From positions 22,979,001 through 23,043,000 of the forward strand of contig JAPTYO010000008.1 of the NCBI GenBank assembly GCA_036873135.1: a stretch of 64,000 nucleotides of DNA, in the 5' to 3' direction. Below are positions 32,870-45,529 of the stretch, piece by piece. Within the stretch, counting starts at the first letter, position 1; every line of letters starts with the position of its first letter. This stretch comes from Clarkia xantiana subsp. parviflora. Lineage: Eukaryota; Streptophyta; Magnoliopsida; Myrtales; Onagraceae. Below the pieces are notes generated by a model. It did not search any database. It had not been told where the DNA came from and saw only the letters and a program-made list of their open reading frames with translations. The translations under genes were made by a program, and so were the position numbers.

Positions 32870-33912
32870 TCATATGTGTATATATCATATACATAATAAC
32901 GTAGTATATAGAAGGCAATGTGTATATTTTAGCGAAGAAATGCACTAATTTCCTAAATTTTATTTTATTATATTCTAAAATATAGAAACGTACCTACATT
33001 TTGTTTTACTATATGTAACCAAAAAAATGTTAGATGCATGAAATCTGTTGCAAATAGTAGTAGATTTCTATTTTTTGGCCACAAGTAGATTAGCATTAAT
33101 TAAATCTTTTTTTAAGGAATGTTAATGATATGATTACCTTAATTTAAAGAAATATAATTCTACTCGTTATTAAGTCATATCAGGACATATAATAAAAGTG
33201 ACTATTATAAAGATTTTATTTCAAGTGTATACTAATTTTTATCTGATGTATTATTTCTGTTTTTTATACATTAATATAACAAATTAATTAAGGTAGTCGC
33301 ATATCTTCTTAAGAGTATATATTCATTTAAAAAATATATGTAAATGCTACTTATACTAAAGGAAGCGTGTCATTTCACTACCTTAAATAAATATATATTT
33401 TTTCAATAATTCATACCTTAAATACATAATATGTTATACTCTTATATAGTTCCATCAATTATTTTCCAAAATAAATAATATTTCCACCAATTTGGTCGTC
33501 GTGTGTGGACTGTAAAATGTCACATGTCATTAACGTATTTATACTAGGTTGTCCTCGCGATGCACAAGTGGTTAGTATATAAACGAGCCAAAAAATGGTT
33601 AGTAGATATATTATTAATAAGATAATAAATTTAAAAAAAATAATTATAAATAAATCATCTTTAAATGATATTTTCCCCCCCACGGATTACTTACTTAATG
33701 TTGACAGATTAATTACCTTTTACTGAAACACATTAATCTTTATATAATTAACATAATTAAAAAATAATTGAGAATTTTAAGTGAAAAACTTTAACTGGGA
33801 AGTCTAAATTAAATGGCAACATCTATGTTTGGATAGATGTAACGTGAGAGGTAATCTCACATTAATTCTAACATTATATCAACATTACGTTGTTTGGTTT
33901 GCCAAACGAATG

Positions 33913-33997
33913 TGTTAGCATATTGGTGACGTGGCGCTGTAATTGGTAGCCCGTTAATGCTAAGGAAATTACCTAAGTTAATTAGGTAATTGTCACA
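33913..33997 (+). repeat. LTR fragment at the outer edge of the right core arm
   Basis: Starts TGTTAGCATATTGGTGACG, the mirror of the fragment ending at 24497, and is truncated at the deletion scar 33998-34055. Confidence 0.75.
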
Positions 33998-34055
33998 CCA
34001 GAAACATGATTAAGATAATGATTCATCAGATATCTAAACCAACCGACCTCCAGTG
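33998..34055. other. deletion junction with templated filler
   Basis: At the point where the right arm lacks the equivalent of 23547-24413, about 56 bp read on the minus strand as CACTGGAGGTCGGTTGGTTT...GATGAATCATTAT. This is a second copy of leader sequence found 40-90 bp further on. Such fillers mark end-joining repair with template switching. Confidence 0.75.
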
Positions 34056-35387
34056 AAAGAATTGCATACACCAGATATCTATTAAGATTGAATCCGACAA
34101 ATAATGATTCATCAGTCATCTAAACCAACCGACCTCCAGTGAACCAATGGAAGATGGTTGTGAAAGAGTTCACATTACCGTCGTTTTCAATCTAATAGAT
34201 TAGTCTTTTAAAACGGTTTTAATCGCAAATTACCGGAACGGGAATTTTAAAACAAGCATACCCGATCTTGGCTTTCCCAAGACCCTTTTTATTTTGGAAA
34301 AATATTCCGATGAATTCACTCATGCATATATAATTGTACTCATCCATGCAAATTATCATATGCCAGTAACATTCATCATATAAACCACATTCATGCTTAC
34401 GCGTCATGCGTCTAATGTTCCGAGGAACTCATGCTTGCATACATAGTTCTACTTCCATGTAAATTATCAAATGCAACTACATCCTCAACATTCTAGCATA
34501 CGTGTCAAACATGAAAATTCCACAACAACCATACATATTTGGCGACTGTTTTCGATTTTAAAATAATTTTAAACATTAGGGGCTGATTTTCAATTCATGT
34601 TTATATTCAATCACGCAACATTCTAGACATGAAACCTAGGCATTTTCAACCATCACAGCATGTCTATCCTAGTGCGCATTCCATATATTTAACCAGGGCT
34701 CAGCCCACAATATGCAATATCCAACTAGCTTGAATCAGTCAAGACAACATTTCTAATCATGCATTAATATTTGTTGAATAATAAACAATTGAAATTCATC
34801 CCACTAATTATACCAGTCCCAAAAACATGTATCTCCGAGATCCATCCCCATAATCGAAACAAGGCATAAAGGTTAGCAAACCTTGAGCATTGTGTAGGCC
34901 TATTAAGTCTCAAAATATTTGGATTTTAAAAATTTACCTCCCTATTTTAATTGACTTGAATTAGGTTTTAAAAATATGGTTCGGTTCAGTCAATTTCAGT
35001 CTGATTTGGTCCGGTTCGGTCCAGAAAATCTGATTCGGTTCCGGTCCGGAAAATCCGGTTTGGGTAAAATCCGGTTCGGTTCTGTCCGGTTTTTTATTTT
35101 AAAATCTGGTTCGGTCCGAACCGGTCCAATTAAAAATAGGCCGGTTCAACACACAAAACCGGTTTGGTTAGATCCACTTAGTTACCCCGGTCCGACCCGA
35201 CCCGATTAGGTCGAACCGATTGAGAAAACCCGGTTCAATTTAAATTCGTCCCGGTTTGACACATTGGACCGGCCCAATAATTCAAATTTAAAAGGTTGGG
35301 CCGAAATGTTTACTTGTGGCCCAAGTAAGGTTTTAAAGTCCAAAAATATTTAACTTAGCCACTATATAAAAATAATTTCCAATATTA

Positions 35388-35410
35388 AATATATATATAT
35401 ATATATATAT
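35388..35410. repeat. TA microsatellite in copia leader
   Basis: About 11 AT units. Runs occur at the equivalent leader position in the other family members (45350-45393 and 47795-47849), so the run is ancestral to the family and varies in length. Confidence 0.85.
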
Positions 35411-36093
35411 TGGCCAATATTACTACATATATATATTTATTGCCAAAATTCTATCTTTAAGATTAAATAAATCAACAATATATATATATGTAAAATTCGG
35501 CACATACATATAAATATATATTTTATTTATTGTCAATATCTTAAATAAGGGAAAAAATATACTGACAATATATTTTCTCAATCTTCTAGGTAACTAAATC
35601 TATCAATAATATCTTCAACCTATTAAATATTTAGATATATTGATAGTTATATATATTTCTATATATTAATGTGAATCTATCCTAATGTTCCCAATTATAG
35701 ATATTTTGTTACCTATTTTAAAATTAAAATATGGTAAACAATATTATTTAATTATATGGCCGAAAATCTTGTTTTCTTGGGGACCAAAAAGTTAAAAAAT
35801 TTACCTAAAATTTTCGACATAAACAAGTAATTGAGAAAAAGTGGTCAAATTATAAGATCAAATTTTAATAAGATCTACAATCCAATGTTTGATTTTGATA
35901 AATATCACATTTTTCTTGAAGATCATGAATATCAAATTAACCAAGAACATCATGAAAATTTCGGACCATTATAAACATAAAAATTCGAAATTTTAAAATC
36001 CTTATTTTAAAAATTTCGGTCCGAAAATTTTAAAACTTTCAAGAACACCAATTTACCAAAATCATGAACTCCGAACACAAGCTCTGATACAAC

Positions 36094-36690
36094 TGTTAGA
36101 TTACGGGGAGTAATCACTACGGACATTAAATCGTGGTACAAGCTAGTAATCGAAATTACGCAGCAGAAGATTCGCACATACCTCAAACGACGTCAGTAGT
36201 CCCAAGATTCTTCCTGCAGGGAGTTCACGATCCTCCGGTCGGCACCCGTAGAGGTTCTAGTTAAGGAAGCCCTACGCGGTATGATCTCCACAGCAAAGCC
36301 TCTGATCGATTCTTGGTAGGGTACGGATCCTTGGAGTGTTTGCTAGAAAGCAAATTGGCACACCCTTTGGTGGGGAGAGGTTCGGCCGAAACCCTTGTGT
36401 GGGGTGGAGGTTTCTCTCTCTAAAACACTCTAACGAAGAAATAGTGATTAACCCTAAAAATCCCCTAACACCGTGTATTTATAGGAGGAGCAAAGTGGAC
36501 AAAAGTCCACTTTGCTCACTCCAAGTTTCGGTCGGCTACTATGCATAGGGAGGCCCAATTTTGGGCCTCTCATGTCAATTGGGATTTGGGTCTAGCCCAA
36601 TTACCCTAATGTGACATGTACCTAATTTCCTTAGGTAAACTAAACATATTATGGGCTACCAATTACGGCGCCCATCACCATATGCTTACA
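36094..36690 (-). repeat. copia LTR (5' LTR of the truncated element)
   Basis: 597 bp from TGTTAGATTACGGGGAG to TATGCTTACA (plus-strand view). Homologous to LTRs at 38271-38867 and 46166-46763, and in reverse to the split LTR at 37982-38270 plus 46769-47086. Confidence 0.88.
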
Positions 36691-37981
36691 TTCTACTCCT
36701 TGAAGTGAGCGATACAATTTAATTATGGTTATAATGACCCTGAAAGAGTACGAATACCAATATGTTATAATCGTCAAGGTCATGGAAAAAAAATGACTAT
36801 GTGCATGGTTGAGATGAAATAGTTAATAGTTAGCATCATCGTGATATCGATAAAGAACGATGATGCATCTCACAAATAAAAAATGCACGAAAAGAATGCA
36901 CAGTCCAATTGATTTGGAATAATAATAATTTTGAGAAGCGTGGTGACGCTAGCAAAAAAATTAATGATATTATGCAGCGCAAAATTTGATCATATGTAGC
37001 GCGATGATACTAGGCAAAGTGGCCTATGTGAAAAACAAAAATCCTTGCATATATTATGATTAAATATGGGATATTATAATCAATAAAATTGCATTCTTTA
37101 TGAATATCGGATCCTGAAGATTCGATATTACGATCTTGAAGATCAAATTTATGAATATTCGTATTTAATTTTATTTTAAATTCCGCATGTACATTTATCT
37201 TTTATATTTATTGCACTATATTTACATTTGAAGTTTATCTTTATAATTCTTGCGTTAAATTATGTGTATTGCATGTTATTATGATATGATCCAGAAGATC
37301 AAGAGTTATTCAAAAGCTCAAAAATTGATAATTTTAGGATCCGGAAGATCCTAGAATGTATGAAAAAGGGGATCTGAAACATTGTATTTATGAATTAAAG
37401 ATCTTCTTGTATAAGATAAAATCATGTATACCATGAATTATTATAAATAAGGGATCCTGAAGATCCAAAGAGATCATGAGTTATGAATAAAGAATCCTGA
37501 AGATCCTCGAAGATCTAGAACTATAAATAAAGGATCTCGTAGATTCCAACGATCTTAATTTATGAACAGAGATCCTGAAGATCCTGAATTATTTCAAATG
37601 AACGATATGTAATGATGAAAATAGGATCATGAAGATTCTAAATATTTTTAGCTATAAATGATCCTGAAGATCATGAATTACGAGCATTTATATAAAGTTG
37701 GTTTTTTTTACGCTTTATACATTCATATCGTTATTTATATGCTTAATATATTTTATTTATTTTAAAAATGAAAGTACTCTGCAGTCATCATTGTGATAAA
37801 GATGAATAAAATAATAACACGCGGATTAATCTCATTACAAGAAATACGGAGTATATCTCTTACGAAAATATGAAAGATATACATATCAGTTAAACAAGAA
37901 GTTTACTGATACATAGAGGTAAACCGTAAGTTTTACCCATATAATACAATATTTGGCGTGACCGAATACAAACCATTCTGG
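36691..37981. other. unassigned AT-rich region with GATCCTGAAGATC array
   Basis: Between two copia LTRs of opposite orientation. No ORF. From about 37100 to 37685 the motif GATCCTGAAGATC and close variants recur about nine times (near 37110, 37288, 37340, 37453, 37491, 37568, 37625, 37662) at irregular spacing of 30-180 bp. The origin is not recognised. Confidence 0.6.
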
Positions 37982-38270
37982 TGTAAGCATATGGTGATGG
38001 ACGTCGTAATTGGTAGCCCATAATATGTATAGTTTATCTAATGAACTTGGGTAAATGTCACATTAGGGTAATTGGGCTAGACCCAAATCTCAATTGACAT
38101 GAGAGGCCCAAAATTGGGTCTCCCTATACTAATGGTCGGCCGAAATTATAAGGAGGGTAAAGTGGCCGAAATTTTGTCCACTTTACTCCTCCTTTAAATA
38201 AGAGGTGTTAGGGGATATATAGGGTTAATCACAATTCCCTCATTAGAGTGTTTTAGAGAGAAAAACCCTC
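37982..38270 (+). repeat. split copia LTR, left part
   Basis: Starts TGTAAGCATATGGTG, where the second T of TGTTAGC has become A, and runs to the target duplication CCCTC at 38266-38270. Confidence 0.85.
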
Positions 38271-38867
38271 TGTTGGATTACGGGGACGTAATACTATGGA
38301 ATGCTAAACGTGTACTTGTAAGTAATCTAATTACGCAGTGGAATAATGTACACATACCTCAATAGCTTTCCTGCCCAAGAACGTTGTGGAGGGAGTTCTG
38401 ATCCTCTGGTCGGAACCCGTACAAGTTCTTCGTGAGAAGAAGTCCTACGCGGTATAAGCTCCACAGCAAATCCTCTAATCGATTCTTCAACGGGGACAGA
38501 ACCTCGGACTGAATGCTCGGAAGCAATTTGGCACACCAATGGTGGTGTTTATTGAGCCGGCCGAACTCACTATAGAGAGAAAGGGATTTCTCTCAAATTA
38601 CAACTTAGGAGGAGTTGTGATCAAGGTGTGTTTTTGGAGGTGACCCCAAGACCTCCTTATATAGTAGGGGAGGAGAAAATCCTCCCCCTTCCCTTCTAGG
38701 GTTTCGGCCGACTTATGTGGTTGGGGAGGCCCAAATTGGGCCTCCCATGTCACATGGGAATTAGGTCTGGCCCAATTAGCCCTAATGTGATATTTACCTA
38801 ATTATCTTAGGTAACCACATATATTAACTGGCTACCAATTACGGCGCCACGTCACCTTATGCTAACA
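38271..38867 (-). repeat. 3' LTR of Copia-N
   Basis: 597 bp, TGTTGGATTACGGGG to TATGCTAACA (plus view), preceded on the minus strand by GAGTGGGAGC, the polypurine tract. Confidence 0.92.
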
Positions 38868-39978
38868 GCTCCCACTCACCGGAATGGGAGGGTTCCTGTT
38901 AATGTATTGTCATCCAATAGCATCAACATTTCAGTCTTCAGTTATTGTCTCCGTCTCCGAATAGTTCATACGAGGTTTGCCGTGCGACCGGCGGATACGA
39001 CGAGCATCGTGCTACTCATCTGTTAGGAGTATTGTAGCGCCCGCAGAACGTTGATTCCCTGTCGTAAATCAATCCTGTTAAAAACAAAATATGTACCGCA
39101 CTGTATCCTTGGTCAACTGATAATTCTCCAATTACCCAGTTTTCCACATAGGAATACTTCTCCAGGGCATCCGTACAAGTTTTCACAACCTTCAACTAAT
39201 ATCCGGTTGGTGGCCACCTTGTGAACACAAGAGTCGGTGAATTATAGATGAACATGACCATCCCTATAGCTTATATCCTTAGTTTAACTCAACCGGTTTC
39301 CAAGACGTGGTCACTTGGCCATTTTCTTTGGCTCTACGCTCGTACGTCGGGAAGCGATCATTGAGCTAGACCTTAGATATAAGTTCTGAGTCCGAGAGGA
39401 TACTTTGGGTGCCTCTTCATAAGACACATGGGATCAATCACAGTCTCAAGGTGAAGAAGTATGCGCCCTTTGAATCACAAGGATTCTAGCTAGCACAACC
39501 GAGCATGACCCCGTGGTCGAACATGGCACGAGTAGTATGAAGCACGCGTCGATAGCACACCTGGACAAGCCAGGGGTGGGATATGTCAATCATGCTATCG
39601 CAGAGTCTTTAATCTGGCCATGAATGTGATTTTAATGATGGACAGAGTCCAACACGGCGATTTACAAAACGAAGATTAAGTCATGCTATAAGCGTGACCA
39701 AGTTATTGTTTCGTTTAACCAGGTTTATCCCCCTGGTTCTTAGCCAATCTTGTTGTGGTAGAGGTCCCCCTCTCCTACAAGATGACTGTGCATGTGTGAC
39801 GTGCAAGGTCACATCCGACATAATTTTGGTGGAAGAGTTTTACCTCTTCCTACGACTTAATTTATAGACCGTAAAATCCGATGTTATTTATCATTATGAC
39901 GTCGATAGATCATATACTCAATTTTCAATTCTTTTATTCAAATTTCAAAATGCCATCACTCATACAAGCCACTTATTA

Positions 39979-40460
39979 AGCCATACGTAATCCAAGCAGT
40001 TTTACGTGCTTTTCAAAAATTTCTCTACGTAATGGCTTAGTTAATGGGTCTGCGACCATATTGTCTGTGGACAAGTATTCTAAAGTGATTATATTGTCTT
40101 CCACAACAGATTTGGCATATTTTTATTTCACATCAATGTGTTTGGTTTTACTATGGTACTTTGGATTCTTAACTGCTGCAATGGCTGCCTGACTGTCGAA
40201 GTATACCTTCACAGGTTTGCTCTTCTTGTCAGTGCCAATTAATGCAGTAAGAAGCCTTTTCAGCCAGACTGCTTCTTGTCCGTTTTTAGAAAAGGGCAAC
40301 GAATTCTGATTCCATAGTGGAAAGCGCGACACATGATTGCTTCTTGCTTACCCATGATATGGCAGCATCAGCAAGGAGGAAAACTCCCTCTGTGGTGGAC
40401 TTACGATCGTCCAGATCGCCACCATGGTCGGCGTCACTATAACCAGTTAATTTGATTTGC
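39979..40460 (-). pseudogene. pol: copia RNase H of Copia-N
   Basis: AVWLKRLLTALIG, VYFDSQAAIAAVKNPKYHSKTKHIDVK and, after a stop, VVEDNIITLEYLSTDNMVADPLTKPL...LLGLRMA give the RNase H C-terminal half. The YHSKTKHIDVK block is diagnostic for copia. The aspartate of VYFDSQAAI is kept. Stops and shifts separate it from RT. Confidence 0.83.
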
Positions 40461-40466
40461 CTGCCT

Positions 40467-41340
40467 TTATAGCACAGAACATAGTCGGCAGTACCTTTCA
40501 GATATTTTATAATTCGTTTTACGGCCTTTAAATGTTGATAGCCATGATCTGATTGGAAATCTTGCTACAAGGCCCACAGCGTAACAGATGTCCGGCCGAG
40601 TACATAGCATGGTGTACATTAGACTTCCTACCATGCTTAGATACTCTGTATTCTTCATCTGTTCACGCTCATGCTGGTTCTTCGGGCCATCACGCTTTGA
40701 CAGCGCGCACCCGAACACAACCGACGTATCCACGGGTTTGGCATCGAGCATTCTGAATCTTTTCAACAGTTTGTTGATATATGATTCTTGAGACAGACAA
40801 AATCTCCGGACGGCACGATCTCGGGCAATTTTAATGCCTAAGATGTACGTGACCTCTCCCATGTCTTTCATCTCAAATGCTGATGCTAACCAGGACTTTG
40901 ATTCGTTCATGAAACTCGCATCGTTTGCAGCAATGAGTATGTCATCCACGTATAAGGTTATGATGACATACTTAGACCCGGAGGTCTTGGTGTAAACGCA
41001 GGAATCCTCGTGAAGGTTCACAAATCTGTTTCCGACGATTTCCTCATGGAATCTGCGATACCATTGTCGAGACAATTGTTATAGGCCGTAAATAGATCTT
41101 TGGAGTTTGCAAACTTTACGTTCTTTGCCAGGAGTAATAAAACCCTCTGGCTGCTCCATATAGATCTCCTCCTCCAGGTTTCCATGGAGAAATGCGGTCT
41201 TTAACATCCATTTGATGCAGGCTCGTGATCGAGGCTTGCAATAAGGGCAAGGATGGCCCTAACTGTGGTGTAACGCACAGTTGGTGAGTATTTTCATCAA
41301 AGTCCACTCCGTGAATTTGGGTATATCCTTTCGCAATCTT
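40467..41340 (-). pseudogene. pol: copia reverse transcriptase of Copia-N
   Basis: The 202-residue frame 41075-40467 carries an intact catalytic block LYVDDILIAAND, then FEMKDMGEVTYILGIKI, SQESYINKLLKRF and CTRPDICYAVGLVARF. The N-terminal portion ([28 protein letters not shown]) lies in another frame, shifted near 41100-41210. The catalytic core is kept but the protein is broken. Confidence 0.86.
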
Positions 41341-43189
41341 TCGAGTTTTGCACCACTCAAATTTTCCATCAGTAGTAAATTATAAAATTTCACTTTCTAG
41401 CTCTGTGGTTAGCAGGTAAATCAACTAAAGACCAAAACCGAATACGTTCTAATTTAGTCATTTTCATCCTCCATTATTTTCCTCCATTCCAACGTTTGAG
41501 GTTCTTCCAATGCTTGCCGAACCATCACTGGTTCGTAAACGAATGTCTCACTTGATGGGATACTTCTTAAAAAAAGTTTGTTGCCTTAGACTAAGTCTAG
41601 GCTCGATAATCTCATCTTAAGTCTGATCGTTACTCCCACTCGGAATAATGCTTCTTCTCGGATCATTACTCCCACTGGGAACAATGGCGGTGCTAGAACT
41701 TTGGTCTACAACTTTCTTAGAATGACCTCTTGGTCTCAGGATTTTACCTCCGAGATTTATTCCTTGATCACTAGGATCTAGAATCAAGTTAGTCGTTTCC
41801 TCTCAATAGGAATAATGGGCAGTTGCGATGACTATTGGATTTTCATCCAATGGTTCAGCATTATGATAATCAGGTCCGACTTGATTCGCATTAACATTTA
41901 GTGATGATTATGTGAGGGGGAGTGAGCCCTCCCACTGGATGATTATTATGAGGACGTTTCCATCATCATTTACCATGTCATTCACTAATGTTATATCATT
42001 CTCCCACTCGAAGTAAGTGGGACCTAAGAATCTCCGTTACCCATTTTAATTCGATCGGTACTTTATTTCGTTTCGTTCCGCAAAGTATTGGAAATCCATC
42101 CTCAAATTTCTATAATGTGTCATGTTCGACCACGTTACCATTAATCCAAGCTAATCTTAAACTTGTATTCTTTAAGAGTAGACCCGTACTCTTGATAAAT
42201 ACATGTTTAGTATGAAAATTAATGATGCTTTATGATAAGGTTTCACCCGTATCATTTCTTAGCTTTTAAGGTAACGCTCCAACCGATTTTTATTGGAACA
42301 TAGTTTTACATTAATATGAATCAACTTAATTTTGTCCCGTAGGAACAATTAATGTTAGATCCTAATTTAATGTAATTTTAGACTATATTTCTTGAAGTAT
42401 TTTAATAATATGATTGCTTAGCTAAACTTTTCGTTCAAGGCTTATAGTGGGAGAGTCATTTTATTGACTACTTCATTTCGTTTATTAACTCATCCAGAGA
42501 TTTATCCATCTCATGGGCTATGCATTTAAGCTTTCGCTTTAATGCTATAGTTGATGTTCTACTAAATCGTAGTAGCATTAAAGCATACATCTTAACTATA
42601 GTAGTCATCAATGAGTTATTTCCAATGAATCATAAACGAAAAAATCAGCATTCATTTATTAAAACACTTTATTATTAAATTTGTACTTTAAAACGATGTG
42701 TTCCGTCTTTCGAGGTACACGCGCATACGGCGCATAAAACTAGTTTTATCCCGTGGTTTAAATCGTTTCATTTCAAATTTAATATCAAAACGGTTTTTCA
42801 TGCACATTAACCGGGGAATCTATCATTTAATGGAGTACTCAATAGCAAATAAGGATGTATTAGCAATGTGTTGAATAACGTTAATAATAAGATTAAAACG
42901 AACGATGATAAATTCAATACTCAACTTAAGCATTCTCAAATACTTAGGAAAAATAATACGATCCTTTACGGAACTTATTTTAGAGTATCTCAAAATGAAA
43001 ATAAAATTCAAGAAGTTTTAGCAATTTTAAAGATAAAAATCTCTCATTCTCTCTTTATTCTACTGGGGCATCCTCGATCAGGTCGTTGCTTCTGTTTCTT
43101 GGTTCTGTAATTCAAAAGGAAAATGAATTACTCTCGAGTGTTTAGAAGCGGAAGAGAATGAACGATTTTAATCATCTTTTCTCTTTGCG

Positions 43190-44046
43190 TACCTTAGGAG
43201 GATTGGTACAGGCAGCATCCAGGTGTCCTTTTACACCACACCTAAAAGACGTACGAGTTTCCTCTTTTTCTATTTGTTTTGCTTGCCTTTTCTTGCCACC
43301 AGTTTGTTTGCGTTTAAACTTCTTCTGGGTTTTGTTTTCCACAAACTTCTCGTTTTTATTCTAAGGACTTTTGCCCTTTTTCTTGTGCTTCCTCTTTTGT
43401 TCGGCTGGCGCGAAGGATGCAATATGCATTTCAGACCTAGACTTTTCAGCCCTGAGTCTATCATCCCCCAGCTCAAGATGAACTTGCACCTTCTCGAGGA
43501 TGTCGAGATGGGTGGCATGGGTAAGGCTCATTTTCATGATGCTCCAAGAGTTGGGCAAAGAGCGGATCATGTAATTGATCTGTTGTTCCTCGGACAGATT
43601 TTCACCTGCTTCCTTGAGTTCAGCGATCAAGTTACATACATGCATAACATGATCAATCATCTTATGCTTGGGATTCATTTTATAGGAGTCAAGAGCGATG
43701 TTTAACGATCGCTTTTGGGCTATGGTGTAAACATTGAATGTTGCCTTAAGACCATCCCAGAGGTCTTTGGCCGTTCCCAAATGATCAAACTTATAGAGAA
43801 TCTCATCTTACAGCATAGATAACAAGGTGGAACGAACATCATGATCCTTGACATCCTATTCATCGTAGAATGTCTTTTGCTCTTCTATGAGGTCTCCCTC
43901 AGACCTAGTCTGTTTTGTGGTCAAATGATCCAGACCTCTTATTTCAGAAATTATCATCTTAACTCGTTTATTCCATATTTTATAATTACTACTATTCAAC
44001 CTTATTCCTTGTTCAACTGGGAAATGACATTGCTAGTTGCAGTCAT
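43190..44046 (-). pseudogene. gag: copia gag of Copia-N
   Basis: Starts MTATSNVISQLNKE, followed after a stop by LNSSNYKIWNKRVKMII (UBN2 start). LYKFDHLGTAKDLWDGLKATF and YMIRSLPNSWSIMKMSL follow, then a lysine-rich tail. A stop replaces a Glu codon in ML-E-DEIL seen in the 19300-20682 copy. The zinc knuckle reads SFRCGVKGHLDAAC: its first Cys appears to be Ser. Confidence 0.8.
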
Positions 44047-45346
44047 CAATACTAACACATTGATAATTATGCTAAGTTAGGGAGACAATAACATTTTGAC
44101 AGTACTGCAAACATCGGATTATCTATTAAGATGGAATACGACTAATAGTGATCCTTCAGTCACTAAACCAAACCGACCGCCAGTAAACTGAGGGAAGGGG
44201 GTGTTGTGAAAGAGTTCACACTATTGTCGTCTTCAATCCAATAGATCAGTCTTTTGAAAACGGCTATTATTTTGTAAATTACCGGAACGGGAATTTTCAA
44301 ACAAGCATACCCGATCTTGGTCTTCCCATGTCCCTTTTTTGATTTTGTAAAATTATCCGATAATTTACGCATGCATAATACTATATCACGTCATAAACAT
44401 CGAACAAACAAAACAGCATGCTCACGCGTCATGAGTCTAATGTTCCTTAGCATACATAATTCTACTTAAAGTAAATTACCACATGCTTTCATTTATGAAC
44501 ATTCTAGCATACGTGTCAAAACATGCAACTTTTGCATTCATCATGCATAATTGGCGACTGGTATTTTCAGTTTTGAAAATATTAGGGGCTGACTTGCAAT
44601 TCATGCTTACAATCAATCATGCGAAATTTCTAGACATGGATTCTAGGCACTTTCAATCAGCATAGCATGTCTATCCTATTGCGCATACCATATATTTAAA
44701 TCCCAGAGCTCAATGCTCGCAATTTATTATCCAGCTAGCTTGATTAAGTCAAGACGATAGTTCTAATATATGTTGCAGAAAGTAAACAATTGCAATTCAG
44801 CCCACTAATTTAATCCAGTCCCAAAAACATGCATATCCGAGATCCATCCCCATAATCGTAACCAGGTATTAGGGTTTTATCCGAAAACGTGTTAAAACGT
44901 AAACCCTAAGAGCATTGTTTAGGTTAACTTTTAAAGTTCGAAAACATTTTGGATTTAAAATTTGACATCCTATTTTATTGAACATAAAAATTTCCGAAAA
45001 TTTTTAAAATTTGGTTCGGTCCAATTTAAAATTCGGTCTGAGTCGGTCCGATTTTAAAAATCTGGTTTGGTCCGAAACGGTTCAATAAAATAATATTGTT
45101 GTTCGATTCATCACTCGAAACCGGTTCGGTTTAGATTCACTTAGTTACTTTGGCCCGGCCCGACCCGACTTGGTCGACCCAATTAAGAAAAACCCTGATT
45201 GGTTTAACCCGTTCCGTTTTTGCAAATTGGACCGGCCCAATATACCCATAGGGTTTGGCCGAAATATATCTTGTGGGCTAAGTAGGGTTTTAAAATCCAC
45301 TAAAAACTTGACTTAGCCACCAAGAAATATTAATAATTTCCAATAT

Positions 45347-45395
<49 letters not shown>

Positions 45396-45496
45396 CGACA
45401 CAATAATTAAATAACATATATATAAATATTGTGAAGATTTTATCTAGAAGATGTAAATCAATTAACAATATAAACATATATATCCATAATTTCGGC

Positions 45497-45529
<33 letters not shown>

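Larger units (their letters stand above)
29250..34905 (-). repeat. right arm of giant inverted repeat
   Basis: Mirror of 22690-29162. It contains the intact CLE gene. Relative to the left arm it has lost about 867 bp (equivalent of 23547-24413) and carries instead a ~56-bp filler at 33998-34055 copied from nearby leader sequence. Beyond 34905 the copia leader continues to its LTR, so the outer limit on this side is where the left arm stops matching. Confidence 0.9.
34056..36690 (-). mobile_element. copia 5' fragment: LTR and leader
   Basis: On the minus strand: LTR 36094-36690, a primer-site region (36082-36093, one change from the usual form), then about 2 kb of leader that includes an A/T-rich part, a TA microsatellite (35388-35410) and a block of CCGGTTCGGTCC-type motifs (34975-35280). 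No gag follows, because the element is cut at the palindrome scar. Confidence 0.82.

Noticed and set aside
22690..34905. The palindrome as a pure assembly or fold-back read artefact
   Set aside because: The arms differ by substitutions, indels, an extra stop, a frameshift and a deletion with templated filler. A simple fold-back artefact would give identical arms. Long-read confirmation would still be decisive.
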